DNA of 64,000 bases, taken from NCBI GenBank assembly GCA_900696465.1, contig CAADGE010000022.1, forward strand, positions 248,001 through 312,000, given 5' to 3'. The translations under genes and the position numbers were made by a program. The notes under the pieces are model-generated. The model ran no database searches, was not told the DNA's origin, and worked only from the letters and a program-made list of their open reading frames with translations. Source of the DNA: an uncultured Planctomycetota bacterium (GTDB lineage: Bacteria > Planctomycetota > Phycisphaerae > UBA1845 > UTPLA1). Positions 33,935 through 41,746 of this stretch are shown piece after piece. Numbering within the stretch: the stretch's first letter is position 1; every line of letters begins with the position of its first letter.

Positions 33935-35704
33935 ATGAAAAGGATGATTCAGATTTCTACTTTCTCGAGTGCCGTCGTGCTGCTGTTGGTTCACGTCGTG
34001 CAGGCCCAGACGCCGCTGACGACCGTTCGGATCTATCCGCCGAATGCCAGCCCGACAGCACTGAACCGCCCGATCTTCGTGGCCTGCCCGCCGGGCGACA
34101 ACACGCGGCTCTTCATTGTCGAGCAGCGCATCGGCAACTCGGTTCCCACCAACGCACAGGGTCGAATCCAGATTCTCAACATGGCCAATAACACCCTCCT
34201 TCCTACGCCCTTCCTCACCACGACTGGGCAGAACACCAGCAACGAAGAAGGACTGCTCGGCCTCGCCTTCCATCCCGACTTCTTTGCCGACGCGCCAAAT
34301 CCCAACCGAGGCGCCTTTTTCATCTACATCACCCAGGGCGGCAACAATCACGTCCGTCGCTACACGACGACCGGTCAAGACCCCACGGCCAACACCGCGG
34401 ACGCCGCCAGCATGCAACTGGTCCTCACCATCAATCACCCGACCAATGCCAATCACAACGGTGGATGGATCGGCTTTGGTCCCGATGGCTATCTCTACGT
34501 CGCCACGGGCGACGGCGGCTCTGGCTGCGATCCGAGCGGCAACGCCCAGAACATCAACTCGCTCCTCGGCAAGATGCTCCGGCTCGATGTCGCAGCCGAC
34601 CAGGATCCGGGCAACACGACCGTCTGGGGTTATGTCAATCCGCCTTCGAATCCGTTTGTCGGCGTCGCCGGACTTGATGAAATCTATCACTACGGCCTTC
34701 GCAATCCCTGGCGCTGCAGCTTCGATCGCGCCAACGGGAATCTCTACATCGGTGATGTCGGTCAGAATGCCCGGGAAGAAGTGAGTCTCGCCCCGGCGGG
34801 CGTCGCCGGGATCAACTTCGGTTGGCGCACCCGCGAGGGTTTCGTCTGCTCAAACGCACCTTCAAGTTTCTGCAGCAGCACGTGCAGCACCGTCGGGCTT
34901 ATCAACCCGGTCTGGGATTATCCGTGGACAAGCGGCTCCGCAGTCACCGGCGGCTACGTCTATCGCGGTTCACTCATCCCCGATCTGAAAGGCCACTACT
35001 TCTTCGCCAACTATATCCAGGCCACCGTCAGCGGTCTGTGGTCCTTCCGCTACACCGGCAGTTGCAACATGAGCACCGGTCAGTGCACCGCGGTCACCGC
35101 GGGCCAGGTCGTCAACCGTGCCTCGGAGCTGGTTCCCACCGGCCCGATCGGCGGACTGAACCTTGCCGGTCTCGTCTCCTTCGGTGAGGATGCCGAAGGC
35201 GAGCTTTACATCGTCAAACACGTGCCGGGCGAAATATACAAGATCATCGTTAACTGCTCCGGCAGCTCGATCAACATCAATACTCATCCGCAGAGCCAGA
35301 CCGTCTGCGAAGGGCAAAACGTCTCCTTCACCGTCGCTGCTACCGGCATGCGCGGCCTGTTCACCTACACTTGGCGAAAGGACGGCGATATCGTGGGTAC
35401 GGACAGCGCGCTGCTCAGTCTGACCAACGTCACTTCGGATGATGCCGGCGATTACACCTGCACGATCACCGACCAGTGCAATCAGCAAACCAGCTTGACG
35501 GCGATTCTGACCGTCGATCCGCTCCCGCTGGGCGATGTCAACGGTGATTGCAGCACGAACCTGCTCGACATCCCGCATTTTGTGAACGTCCTGATCGGCA
35601 CCGAGACGAACCCCGGCTTCATGGCCCGCGCCAATGTGGACGGACAGGGCGATGCCGACGGCATGGACATTCAGGTCTTCGTGGATCTGCTGCTCAACCC
35701 GTAA
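33935..35704 (+). CDS. Secreted PQQ-dependent sugar dehydrogenase-like protein with Ig-like and dockerin-like domains
   Basis: 589 residues. A signal peptide (VVLLLVHVVQAQ) precedes a six-bladed glucose/sorbosone dehydrogenase propeller (about 28-437) with NEEGLLGLAFHPDF, HNGGWIGFGPDGYLYVATGDGG, LGKMLRLDV and YGLRNPWRCSFD. These are family marks for the PQQ-binding sites. Cysteine pairs in the loops suggest disulfides. Then come an Ig-like domain (about 438-528, TYTWRKDGDIVG then DDAGDYTCTI) and a 60-residue tail with DVNGDCSTNLLDIPHFVNVL and NVDGQGDADGMDIQVFVDLL, two calcium-loop-like repeats as in dockerins. It probably oxidises sugars outside the cell. PQQ dependence is a family inference. 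Confidence 0.85.
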   Translation: MKRMIQISTFSSAVVLLLVHVVQAQTPLTTVRIYPPNASPTALNRPIFVACPPGDNTRLFIVEQRIGNSVPTNAQGRIQILNMANNTLLPTPFLTTTGQNTSNEEGLLGLAFHPDFFADAPNPNRGAFFIYITQGGNNHVRRYTTTGQDPTANTADAASMQLVLTINHPTNANHNGGWIGFGPDGYLYVATGDGGSGCDPSGNAQNINSLLGKMLRLDVAADQDPGNTTVWGYVNPPSNPFVGVAGLDEIYHYGLRNPWRCSFDRANGNLYIGDVGQNAREEVSLAPAGVAGINFGWRTREGFVCSNAPSSFCSSTCSTVGLINPVWDYPWTSGSAVTGGYVYRGSLIPDLKGHYFFANYIQATVSGLWSFRYTGSCNMSTGQCTAVTAGQVVNRASELVPTGPIGGLNLAGLVSFGEDAEGELYIVKHVPGEIYKIIVNCSGSSININTHPQSQTVCEGQNVSFTVAATGMRGLFTYTWRKDGDIVGTDSALLSLTNVTSDDAGDYTCTITDQCNQQTSLTAILTVDPLPLGDVNGDCSTNLLDIPHFVNVLIGTETNPGFMARANVDGQGDADGMDIQVFVDLLLNP

Positions 35705-35767
35705 GCGCGATTCAGGCAGCTTCTGGCAACCCGCGAGGCGGCGGAGTATCATCCCACCGCCTCTTTT

Positions 35768-37240
35768 ATGTGCAGCTCCACCCGACAAAACGCGACCATC
35801 GCACACCGTGTTCAGACTGATACACGCGATGCAGTACCATCTGCTGACTCGCTCGGCCAGGTGCCGACGCCACGGAGGGTGGCCGATTGGATGACCGCAT
35901 GGGCCTGTGCACATCGACCTCACCGCGTGTTGGAGCCGGCGATGGGCGAAGGCGTCTTCATTCACGCCTTGGAGTCCTTCTATCGCCGACGGCCCCGCTG
36001 GACGCGGCCGAGCATTCATGCCTGCGAGCTGGATCCCCGGCTGCCGGGGCGGCTCGATCGATCCGATCGGCGGTTGACCGTGCGCTGTCGCCGGGCGGAT
36101 TTTCTTCGCGTGCGTTTCGGCCGGCCCTTCGATGCGGTGCTGGCCAACCCGCCCTACGTTCGCCACCACGAACTGAACTACGACGACGAGCTGCTCGGTG
36201 AGTTCGACCGGCTCGCCGGACGCCGCCTCAGCCGCATGATGAATCTCTACGGGTTGTTCATGCTGCGGATAGCTTCTCTCCTCGGGCCGCGCGGTCGCGC
36301 GGCGATCATCCTGCCTGCCGAATGGCTCAATGCCGATTTCGGCGTGCCGCTCAAGGCGTTTCTCCTCGAGCGCAATGTCCTCGACGGCATCGTACACTTC
36401 TCGCATCGGGTGATGATCTTTCCGACAGCGCTGACTACGGCAGCCATCCTGCTGCTGCGGCGCGGCCGCGCCCCGTGTGAGTCGATTCGGCTTTCCCGGG
36501 CGGAGGACGCCGGCTCGCTTTCGTCGAAGACGCTGCGAGATGCGCGCCGTGTACGCGCGGAAGATCTGTCGCCGACGCGCAAGTGGTCGCCGATCATAGA
36601 GTCGGATGCGCCGCTGCAAACGGCTCACCACCGGCTGGGTGAAGTGGCCGCCTGTTCGCGCGGCATTGCCACCGGGGCCAATGATTTCTTCGTGCTGCGA
36701 CCTTCCAAGTGCCGCGAGCTCCGCCTTTCATCACGCGACGTGCGTCCGTGTATCAGCCGCGCTAGGCAGATCGAAGGACCTCGACTGACCGGGCAGGCGA
36801 TGCGCAGGTTGATCGCTTCTGACGAGCCGCTCTACCTGCTCTCACCGCGTCAGATGCTTAGTCCAGCAGTTCAGGCATATCTGGGTGAAGGACGCAGACG
36901 TGGGATCGATCGCCGCTACCTGCCTTCGCACCGGCCGGTCTGGTTTCGACCGGAAGAGCGAAAGCCGGCGCCGATCCTGATTGCCGTCTTTGCTCGGGGT
37001 GATTTTCGCGTCGTGCTCAACTCGGCGGGTGCGCTGAATCTGACGGCCTATCACGGAATCTACCCGCGAAACTCAACCGCCGCGGTCGTCAAATCCCTTC
37101 ATGCCTATCTTTGTAGCCCCGAAGGGCAGCGGGCTCTTTCGGCCCAGCGGCGGATTTACGGCGGCGGTCTTTACAAGCTCGAGCCGCGCGATGTGGAGGC
37201 CGTGGAACTGCCTGAAGCGCTGTGGCGGAAGTTGAGCTGA
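35768..37240 (+). CDS. Orphan N6-adenine-specific DNA methyltransferase
   Basis: 490 residues. It has the class I N6-adenine methyltransferase order: GQVPTPRRVADWM at 30-42, the SAM-binding motif VLEPAMGEG at 54-62, an acidic ACELDP at 85-90, and the catalytic NPPY at 127-130. The following MNLYGLFMLRIASLLGPRGRAAIILPAEWL segment is typical of Eco57I/TaqI-type enzymes. The C-terminal half (about 290-490) would be the target recognition domain. No restriction nuclease gene is adjacent. It may mark DNA for regulation or protection, or be the remains of a type IIG system. ATG 35768 leaves about 29 residues before the first motif. Confidence 0.85.
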   Translation: MCSSTRQNATIAHRVQTDTRDAVPSADSLGQVPTPRRVADWMTAWACAHRPHRVLEPAMGEGVFIHALESFYRRRPRWTRPSIHACELDPRLPGRLDRSDRRLTVRCRRADFLRVRFGRPFDAVLANPPYVRHHELNYDDELLGEFDRLAGRRLSRMMNLYGLFMLRIASLLGPRGRAAIILPAEWLNADFGVPLKAFLLERNVLDGIVHFSHRVMIFPTALTTAAILLLRRGRAPCESIRLSRAEDAGSLSSKTLRDARRVRAEDLSPTRKWSPIIESDAPLQTAHHRLGEVAACSRGIATGANDFFVLRPSKCRELRLSSRDVRPCISRARQIEGPRLTGQAMRRLIASDEPLYLLSPRQMLSPAVQAYLGEGRRRGIDRRYLPSHRPVWFRPEERKPAPILIAVFARGDFRVVLNSAGALNLTAYHGIYPRNSTAAVVKSLHAYLCSPEGQRALSAQRRIYGGGLYKLEPRDVEAVELPEALWRKLS

Positions 37241-37283
37241 TAGCAGAACCCGGCCTCAGGTCCCGTGTCCCAGGCCTTCTTCC

Positions 37284-38588
37284 TCACAGTGTTCCGAATT
37301 CAAGGTTCTTTCGAAATGATCGTGCGAAGATGCCGTGCAGGCGGGCAATGACGTAATTGCCGTAGTAGTAGAATGCCATGACGACGCCCCAGGCGACGAG
37401 CGCCAGCGCCACCTGGATGATGTTGCCCTCCTTCGCCCCCGCCACCATGCTGCCGACTTGCGGGATGAACCATTCAAAGACGATCGCCAGAAATGCCGCC
37501 GCGAACATGATGCCGTAAACACTCAGCAGAATCACAAGAAAAATATAGTGGACGTGTGTCCGGCCGATCGACTTGAAGACCCGCACCGGATTGATCGCCT
37601 GCACCACGGTTCCCAGCCCGAATCCGAGCAGGTTCATCGGCACGCCGATCGAAACGATGAACATCCCCACGCCGAAGGGCGTTCCCGCGTCCTTGATAAT
37701 CTGCATCACATCGCCCCGGCGAATATCCTCGAACAAATCGCCCGGATAGGTCAGGTACAGCAGAAGCGAACCGGCCACGATGTAATAACCCAGCAGCACG
37801 AGGTAGCCGAGCACGCTCTTACCCCAGCTTGCCGGGCTCCATCCGAGATTGGGTGGCGCATTGTTGCCGATGACGGTCGTGCGGATCACATCAAGGAAGA
37901 CGTGCAGGGCGACGGCCGAGTAGAAGACCACCTCCGCGGCGAAGATGGCTACGAGAATCCATTGCACACCACTGAGGTCGGCCTTCAACTGATCGTTGGG
38001 TACCAGCCCCACGTTCCCCATTTCCATCACATTCGCCAGTCCCGTCAGCACCAGCACCGGCACCAGCGCCGCCGCGATCGCTATGCCCGCTGCCGTGCCC
38101 AGCGATGCCAGCGCCGGCACCGGGTACGCGATGGCATTGGCCAGCTCGCCGTAAAACATCGTCGCCCCGCCCGGTCCGCCTCGCGCCCGACCGATCTTCT
38201 CCCCCTTGATCAACGCCGGAATCGGCTGCCAGCAATGTGAACAGAGCATCTCCGCGTACGGGTCCTCCACTTTGGTTCGCTTCCGGCAGTTCGGACAGGT
38301 GCGAATCGTCGGGTCGCCGCGCTGTGCTTCGGCGGCTCGTTCGGCAGCCACCTGCTCCTGCGCAGCGGCGAGTTCCTGCTCATCCATCTCCGAGGCGGCG
38401 CGCTCCAGACTGGCCAGCCCTTCGAGATCGAGCTTCGCCGCATCAAGTCGCGCCCCCGTAGCCCCGCCGTCACCGGCCGGCCTGGGAACCGTAAAGGCGC
38501 GCTGACAGGCAGGGCAGCGAATCGCCTTCCCCGCGTACTTGTCGGGGATGTTGAGCTTTTGCTGACATCGGGGACAACGGAGTTTCAT
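37284..38588 (-). CDS. Zinc-ribbon membrane protein of unknown function
   Basis: 434 residues from ATG 38588. The N-terminal 35 residues are an MJ0042-type zinc finger (LRCPRCQQKLNIPDKYAGKAIRCPACQ, two CxxC pairs), and a second four-Cys ribbon lies near 95-125 (TCPNCRKRTKV, then MLCSHCWQPIP). An acidic Ala/Glu-rich helix links them. The C-terminal 280 residues carry about six hydrophobic segments. Proteins of this make-up are common in planctomycetes but lack a defined role. It is transcribed convergently with the DNA methyltransferase gene. Confidence 0.7.
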   Translation of the reverse strand: MKLRCPRCQQKLNIPDKYAGKAIRCPACQRAFTVPRPAGDGGATGARLDAAKLDLEGLASLERAASEMDEQELAAAQEQVAAERAAEAQRGDPTIRTCPNCRKRTKVEDPYAEMLCSHCWQPIPALIKGEKIGRARGGPGGATMFYGELANAIAYPVPALASLGTAAGIAIAAALVPVLVLTGLANVMEMGNVGLVPNDQLKADLSGVQWILVAIFAAEVVFYSAVALHVFLDVIRTTVIGNNAPPNLGWSPASWGKSVLGYLVLLGYYIVAGSLLLYLTYPGDLFEDIRRGDVMQIIKDAGTPFGVGMFIVSIGVPMNLLGFGLGTVVQAINPVRVFKSIGRTHVHYIFLVILLSVYGIMFAAAFLAIVFEWFIPQVGSMVAGAKEGNIIQVALALVAWGVVMAFYYYGNYVIARLHGIFARSFRKNLEFGTL

Positions 38589-38608
38589 GGAGGCAGTGAT
38601 TGCTGAAG

Positions 38609-38630
38609 CCGATGGATCGCAACCCATCGG
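38609..38630. repeat. 22-bp imperfect palindrome, copy A
   Basis: A near-perfect palindrome with arms CCGATGG and CCATCGG centred on TCGCAAC lies 20 bases upstream of the zinc-ribbon protein start. It matches the element at 55528-55549 at 19 of 22 positions. It could be a REP-like element. Confidence 0.55.
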
Positions 38631-38798
38631 ATCCCATCCGATCGAACGAACCCATCCACCTTGGTTATGAGGTGAATCGTAGGCAATACAATGATGAAGG
38701 GCAAATGTGAACGAATCGTGCCGGCGGGAGTACAGAAGTGTCGTAGCTCAGGGTGGTACGGGCGTCTCGCTCGCTTTTCTTGATGTAACGCCTGGTCG

Positions 38799-40514
38799 CT
38801 ATGCCTTACCCACCGCGAACGCCCCGCGGATTTCCGCGATGAGCTGCTCCACCTTGAACGGCTTGAACAGCACCGCGCTGAGCCCCTCCTTCTTCGCCCG
38901 TACGATGCTGTGATTCGGGTCATACCCGAAGCCGGTCATGAGAATTACAGCAATGTCCGGGTTGCCCTCCTTCGCCGCGGCATAGACTTCGTAACCGTTC
39001 TTGTGCGGCATGCGAATATCGGCGAGGAGCAGATCGTACGGATGGTGCTGCAACTCCTCGATCGCCGCGGCCCCGTCGCAGGCCGTTTCCACGTCGGCCC
39101 CCGCCTTCCGCAGCACCCCGGCGATGGTCTCCCGGATCGTCTCTTCGTCATCGGCCACGAGAATGTGCTTGCCCTTGAGCAGCGGATCGACGGTCGTTCC
39201 AGTTCGTCGCCCCAGGATGCCGCCGCGCGGCCGGGCCACCTCGCGTACCTTTTCCTTGATCTCCGTCACATGGTCGCAGATCGCGCTGAGCCGATGCCGC
39301 AGATCGTCATTGCCGATGTATTCCTCCATCAGCGTCTGCGCCTCCGTGATGATGTCGTTCAGCGGTCCGGCGATCTCGCCGAGCACGTCCTCCGCCAGCC
39401 GGCCCGTCCAGTCGTTCCGCTCGACGATGAGCAGATCGAGGATGTTCAGCGCGATGGCGATGTAGCCCGCGAGGATCTCCGCGTACTGCCGATCCTCCTC
39501 GTTGAACGCCGCCTCCCGGTCTGACTCGATGTTGAACACACCGATGATCTTGTCGTGCAATCGCAGCGGAACCGTCAGCGAGCTTTTCGCCGATTCCAGA
39601 CCGGGCAGATAACGCGGGTCCTTCGATGTGTCGTGGCAGATGTAGCTGCGGCCCGTGGCGGCGACGTAGCCGCTGATCCCGTTGCCCTCCGGCGAGGCAA
39701 TGATCTCGTAGTCCCGCGAGCGAGGAATCATCCCGTGTTGCAAAACAAAATCCAGCCGGTTGGTCTTCTTGTCGATGAGCAGCACCGCAAAATTGTCGAA
39801 ATGCAGCAGGTCGTGCATGTAACGCAGGATCTTCTGTTCGAGAAGACTGATCCGCTCCTCGACGTTCATTCCCGCGGTCGTTTCCGCGTCGAGACGTACC
39901 AGCTCTCGTCCGGCAAGGTCAATCGCGTCGATCTTCTTCTGCAATCGCCGATTGTGCGTCACGTCCCAGACCACTGCGGCAATCTGCATGACCTCGCCGC
40001 GGGAGTTCAGCACGGGCGTAATCGTGACTTCAAAGTGCTCGTCGCGCGGGCTGGTGATGCTGACACGCCGCGCCCGATGGTGCGCCGAGCGGCTTTGGCC
40101 GTTGTTAAAACCGAAGGACGATTTCCCCTCGCTGCCGGAATCGGCTCCGCTCGTGCCGAACGTCTTCACGCAGATACCGCAGACCTGGGCGATCATATCT
40201 TCGGGATAGCTGCGCATCTTCGGATTGGCCCAGACCAGGCGACCTGAGGGGTGCACGATGCAGACCCCCTGGCCGATGTTCTCAAGGATCATGGCCGACT
40301 GCTGATTGACCGCGGCGCGCTCAAGCGCGAGAAAATCCCCCTGATCGCTGATGACCACGTCAAAGGCAGATTCCCGCATGGCCGCGAGCGCCTCGTCGAA
40401 CGTCATGACGCTGTGAACGTTTGCCCCGATTTCGGCGAACTTCTGGACGATCTCGTGTGCCCGGCTGCCGGGACGGCCAAGGAGAAGTATTCGCGGCACA
40501 ACGTTCGGGTCCAT
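38799..40514 (-). CDS. PAS-GAF-REC signalling protein without kinase domain
   Basis: 571 residues. In order: a degenerate receiver-like segment (about 8-70), a PAS domain (about 75-200, MILENIGQGVCIVHPSG, then VVWDVTHNRRLQKKIDAID), a GAF domain (about 225-365, MHDLLHFDNFAVLLID, and VPLRLHDKIIGVFNIES), a helical segment, and a full receiver domain (about 450-565, ILVADDEETIRE with the acceptor Asp in LLLADIRMP, TG and KPF). The helical segment EIAGPLNDIITEAQTLMEEY looks like a histidine-kinase dimerisation helix whose His is missing, and there is no ATPase domain. It therefore must get phosphate from a separate kinase. The output is unknown. Confidence 0.8.
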   Translation of the reverse strand: MDPNVVPRILLLGRPGSRAHEIVQKFAEIGANVHSVMTFDEALAAMRESAFDVVISDQGDFLALERAAVNQQSAMILENIGQGVCIVHPSGRLVWANPKMRSYPEDMIAQVCGICVKTFGTSGADSGSEGKSSFGFNNGQSRSAHHRARRVSITSPRDEHFEVTITPVLNSRGEVMQIAAVVWDVTHNRRLQKKIDAIDLAGRELVRLDAETTAGMNVEERISLLEQKILRYMHDLLHFDNFAVLLIDKKTNRLDFVLQHGMIPRSRDYEIIASPEGNGISGYVAATGRSYICHDTSKDPRYLPGLESAKSSLTVPLRLHDKIIGVFNIESDREAAFNEEDRQYAEILAGYIAIALNILDLLIVERNDWTGRLAEDVLGEIAGPLNDIITEAQTLMEEYIGNDDLRHRLSAICDHVTEIKEKVREVARPRGGILGRRTGTTVDPLLKGKHILVADDEETIRETIAGVLRKAGADVETACDGAAAIEELQHHPYDLLLADIRMPHKNGYEVYAAAKEGNPDIAVILMTGFGYDPNHSIVRAKKEGLSAVLFKPFKVEQLIAEIRGAFAVGKA

Positions 40515-40765
40515 TGTCAGTTCCCTGCTGTCAGATATTGAAGGTCTCCGCGCGAGAGGGACCGCGGCGTCGAAGCCGGGCTGTACGCGGTTGATGTTGC
40601 GGCATGTCGTGGCCTGCCATCGGTGGTAACGAACCCCCCTAGTAATCGGCTAAAACATTTTAGCGGCTTGGGCCTCTTTGGACAAAGGTCCGAAGGGGCT
40701 TTTTCAGACGCGCCGCGGCCGGTTTGGGCGGAAAACGTGCATTTTCATGCGCCGGCCCGCGACGA
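40515..40765. other. 251-bp spacer with palindrome and orphan terminator-like hairpin
   Basis: Upstream region of the PAS-GAF-REC gene, which is read leftwards. It holds a GCTAAAA/TTTTAGC palindrome (40649-40664) and the hairpin described next. No ORF of merit is seen. Confidence 0.4.
40672..40704 (+). terminator. Orphan plus-strand terminator-like hairpin
   Basis: A 12-pair stem (GCCTCTTTGGAC against GTCCGAAGGGGC, two G-T pairs) with a four-base loop AAAG is followed by five T. It faces right, yet both flanking genes are read leftwards, so no plus-strand gene explains it. It may end a small RNA that starts further left, or be an RNA element in the leader of the PAS-GAF-REC gene. Confidence 0.5.
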
Positions 40766-41656
40766 TCAGCCATCCGCGATCAGGGTGCTGGCTCGCTCCG
40801 GGGCGTCCGGGTCGGAGATCGGCCGGCTCGGCCATGAATTGAACTCGATCACAAGTGGTGCGAGATAGTGTTTCACAAAGTTGCGATCGGACCAGCCCAT
40901 GTGATCGCCGATGTGACCATAACGCTGCATGGTCGGTCGCCATTCCACCTGGTGGAGCTTGCGATAGAGGTCTCGCTCGGATGGATCAGAGGTCGTCGGG
41001 CGGCGAAAGCCCACGGCACCGGCGGCCATGGTGTGCTGGCGATCGATCGTTCCTGCGACACTGGTTCCGACGCCGAGCAGCGCCGCGTCGAGCTTCGAGT
41101 AATAATTGAAAATGCCGCCGCTCACGTTTCGAAGTGCCGGACGCAGGTCGTAGTCCGGGCTCAATGCCGCCGCCAGCAGGATGAGTGTTGTGATGCGTTC
41201 ATTCTCCGGCATCATCTCTGCGGCCATGACGGCAATCCCGGCGCCGCCTGAGTGACCGATCAGGTGGACGGCACGCGAGGGGTTCGCTCGGCGATACTCC
41301 AGGATGTAATCTCGCAGTGAAGCAGCCATCGCTCGGTTGCGCTCGTAGTGAGCAAGGTTGATAAGCATGCCGCCGGGGATGCGCGTTCCCCAGTCGTAAA
41401 TCTGTACGGAGTTTCGGACGCCGCCATCAGCCAGACCGCGGGCAAGGTTGTAATTCCACGGGCTGGGGCCTTCGATGCCCGGCAGGATGATGACGAGGCC
41501 GTTGTCGCGGCGCTGCGGTGTGTCGAGGTCTGCCAGCGAGCAGCCGACTCCGGACTGCAGCAGCCCGATCATGGCAAGGAGGGATGGCCGAAGCATGCGG
41601 CGATGAGGCGGGAACTTCGGGCGAGACGATCTGCGCTGGGAGCGGTTTGTGTTCAT
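40766..41656 (-). CDS. Alpha/beta-hydrolase (lipase-like) lipoprotein
   Basis: 296 residues from ATG 41656; an ATG 20 codons later is an alternative. A basic N-terminus and MLRPSLLAMIGLLQSGVGCS give a lipoprotein signal with Cys near residue 39. The mature part has an alpha/beta-hydrolase nucleophile elbow GHSGGAG (Ser the expected nucleophile), preceded by GLVIILPGIEGPSPWNYNLARGL, where the oxyanion-hole strand and loop are expected. A C-terminal HIGDHMGW segment could hold the catalytic His. The substrate is unknown; fold and signals suggest an envelope-bound esterase. Confidence 0.7.
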   Translation of the reverse strand: MNTNRSQRRSSRPKFPPHRRMLRPSLLAMIGLLQSGVGCSLADLDTPQRRDNGLVIILPGIEGPSPWNYNLARGLADGGVRNSVQIYDWGTRIPGGMLINLAHYERNRAMAASLRDYILEYRRANPSRAVHLIGHSGGAGIAVMAAEMMPENERITTLILLAAALSPDYDLRPALRNVSGGIFNYYSKLDAALLGVGTSVAGTIDRQHTMAAGAVGFRRPTTSDPSERDLYRKLHQVEWRPTMQRYGHIGDHMGWSDRNFVKHYLAPLVIEFNSWPSRPISDPDAPERASTLIADG

Positions 41657-41746
41657 ATTAGTAGATATCGGGAAAAGCGAGGAAGAAAGCCGCGATTCCG
41701 CGGGTGGATCGGCAGGCCGAACCGTCGGCAGCAATGGGAGCCGATC

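Noticed and set aside
40640-40665. Sigma-28-like GCCGATTA on the minus strand before the PAS-GAF-REC gene
   Set aside because: The -10 box is close to consensus, but no TAAA lies at the needed distance of about 15 bases.
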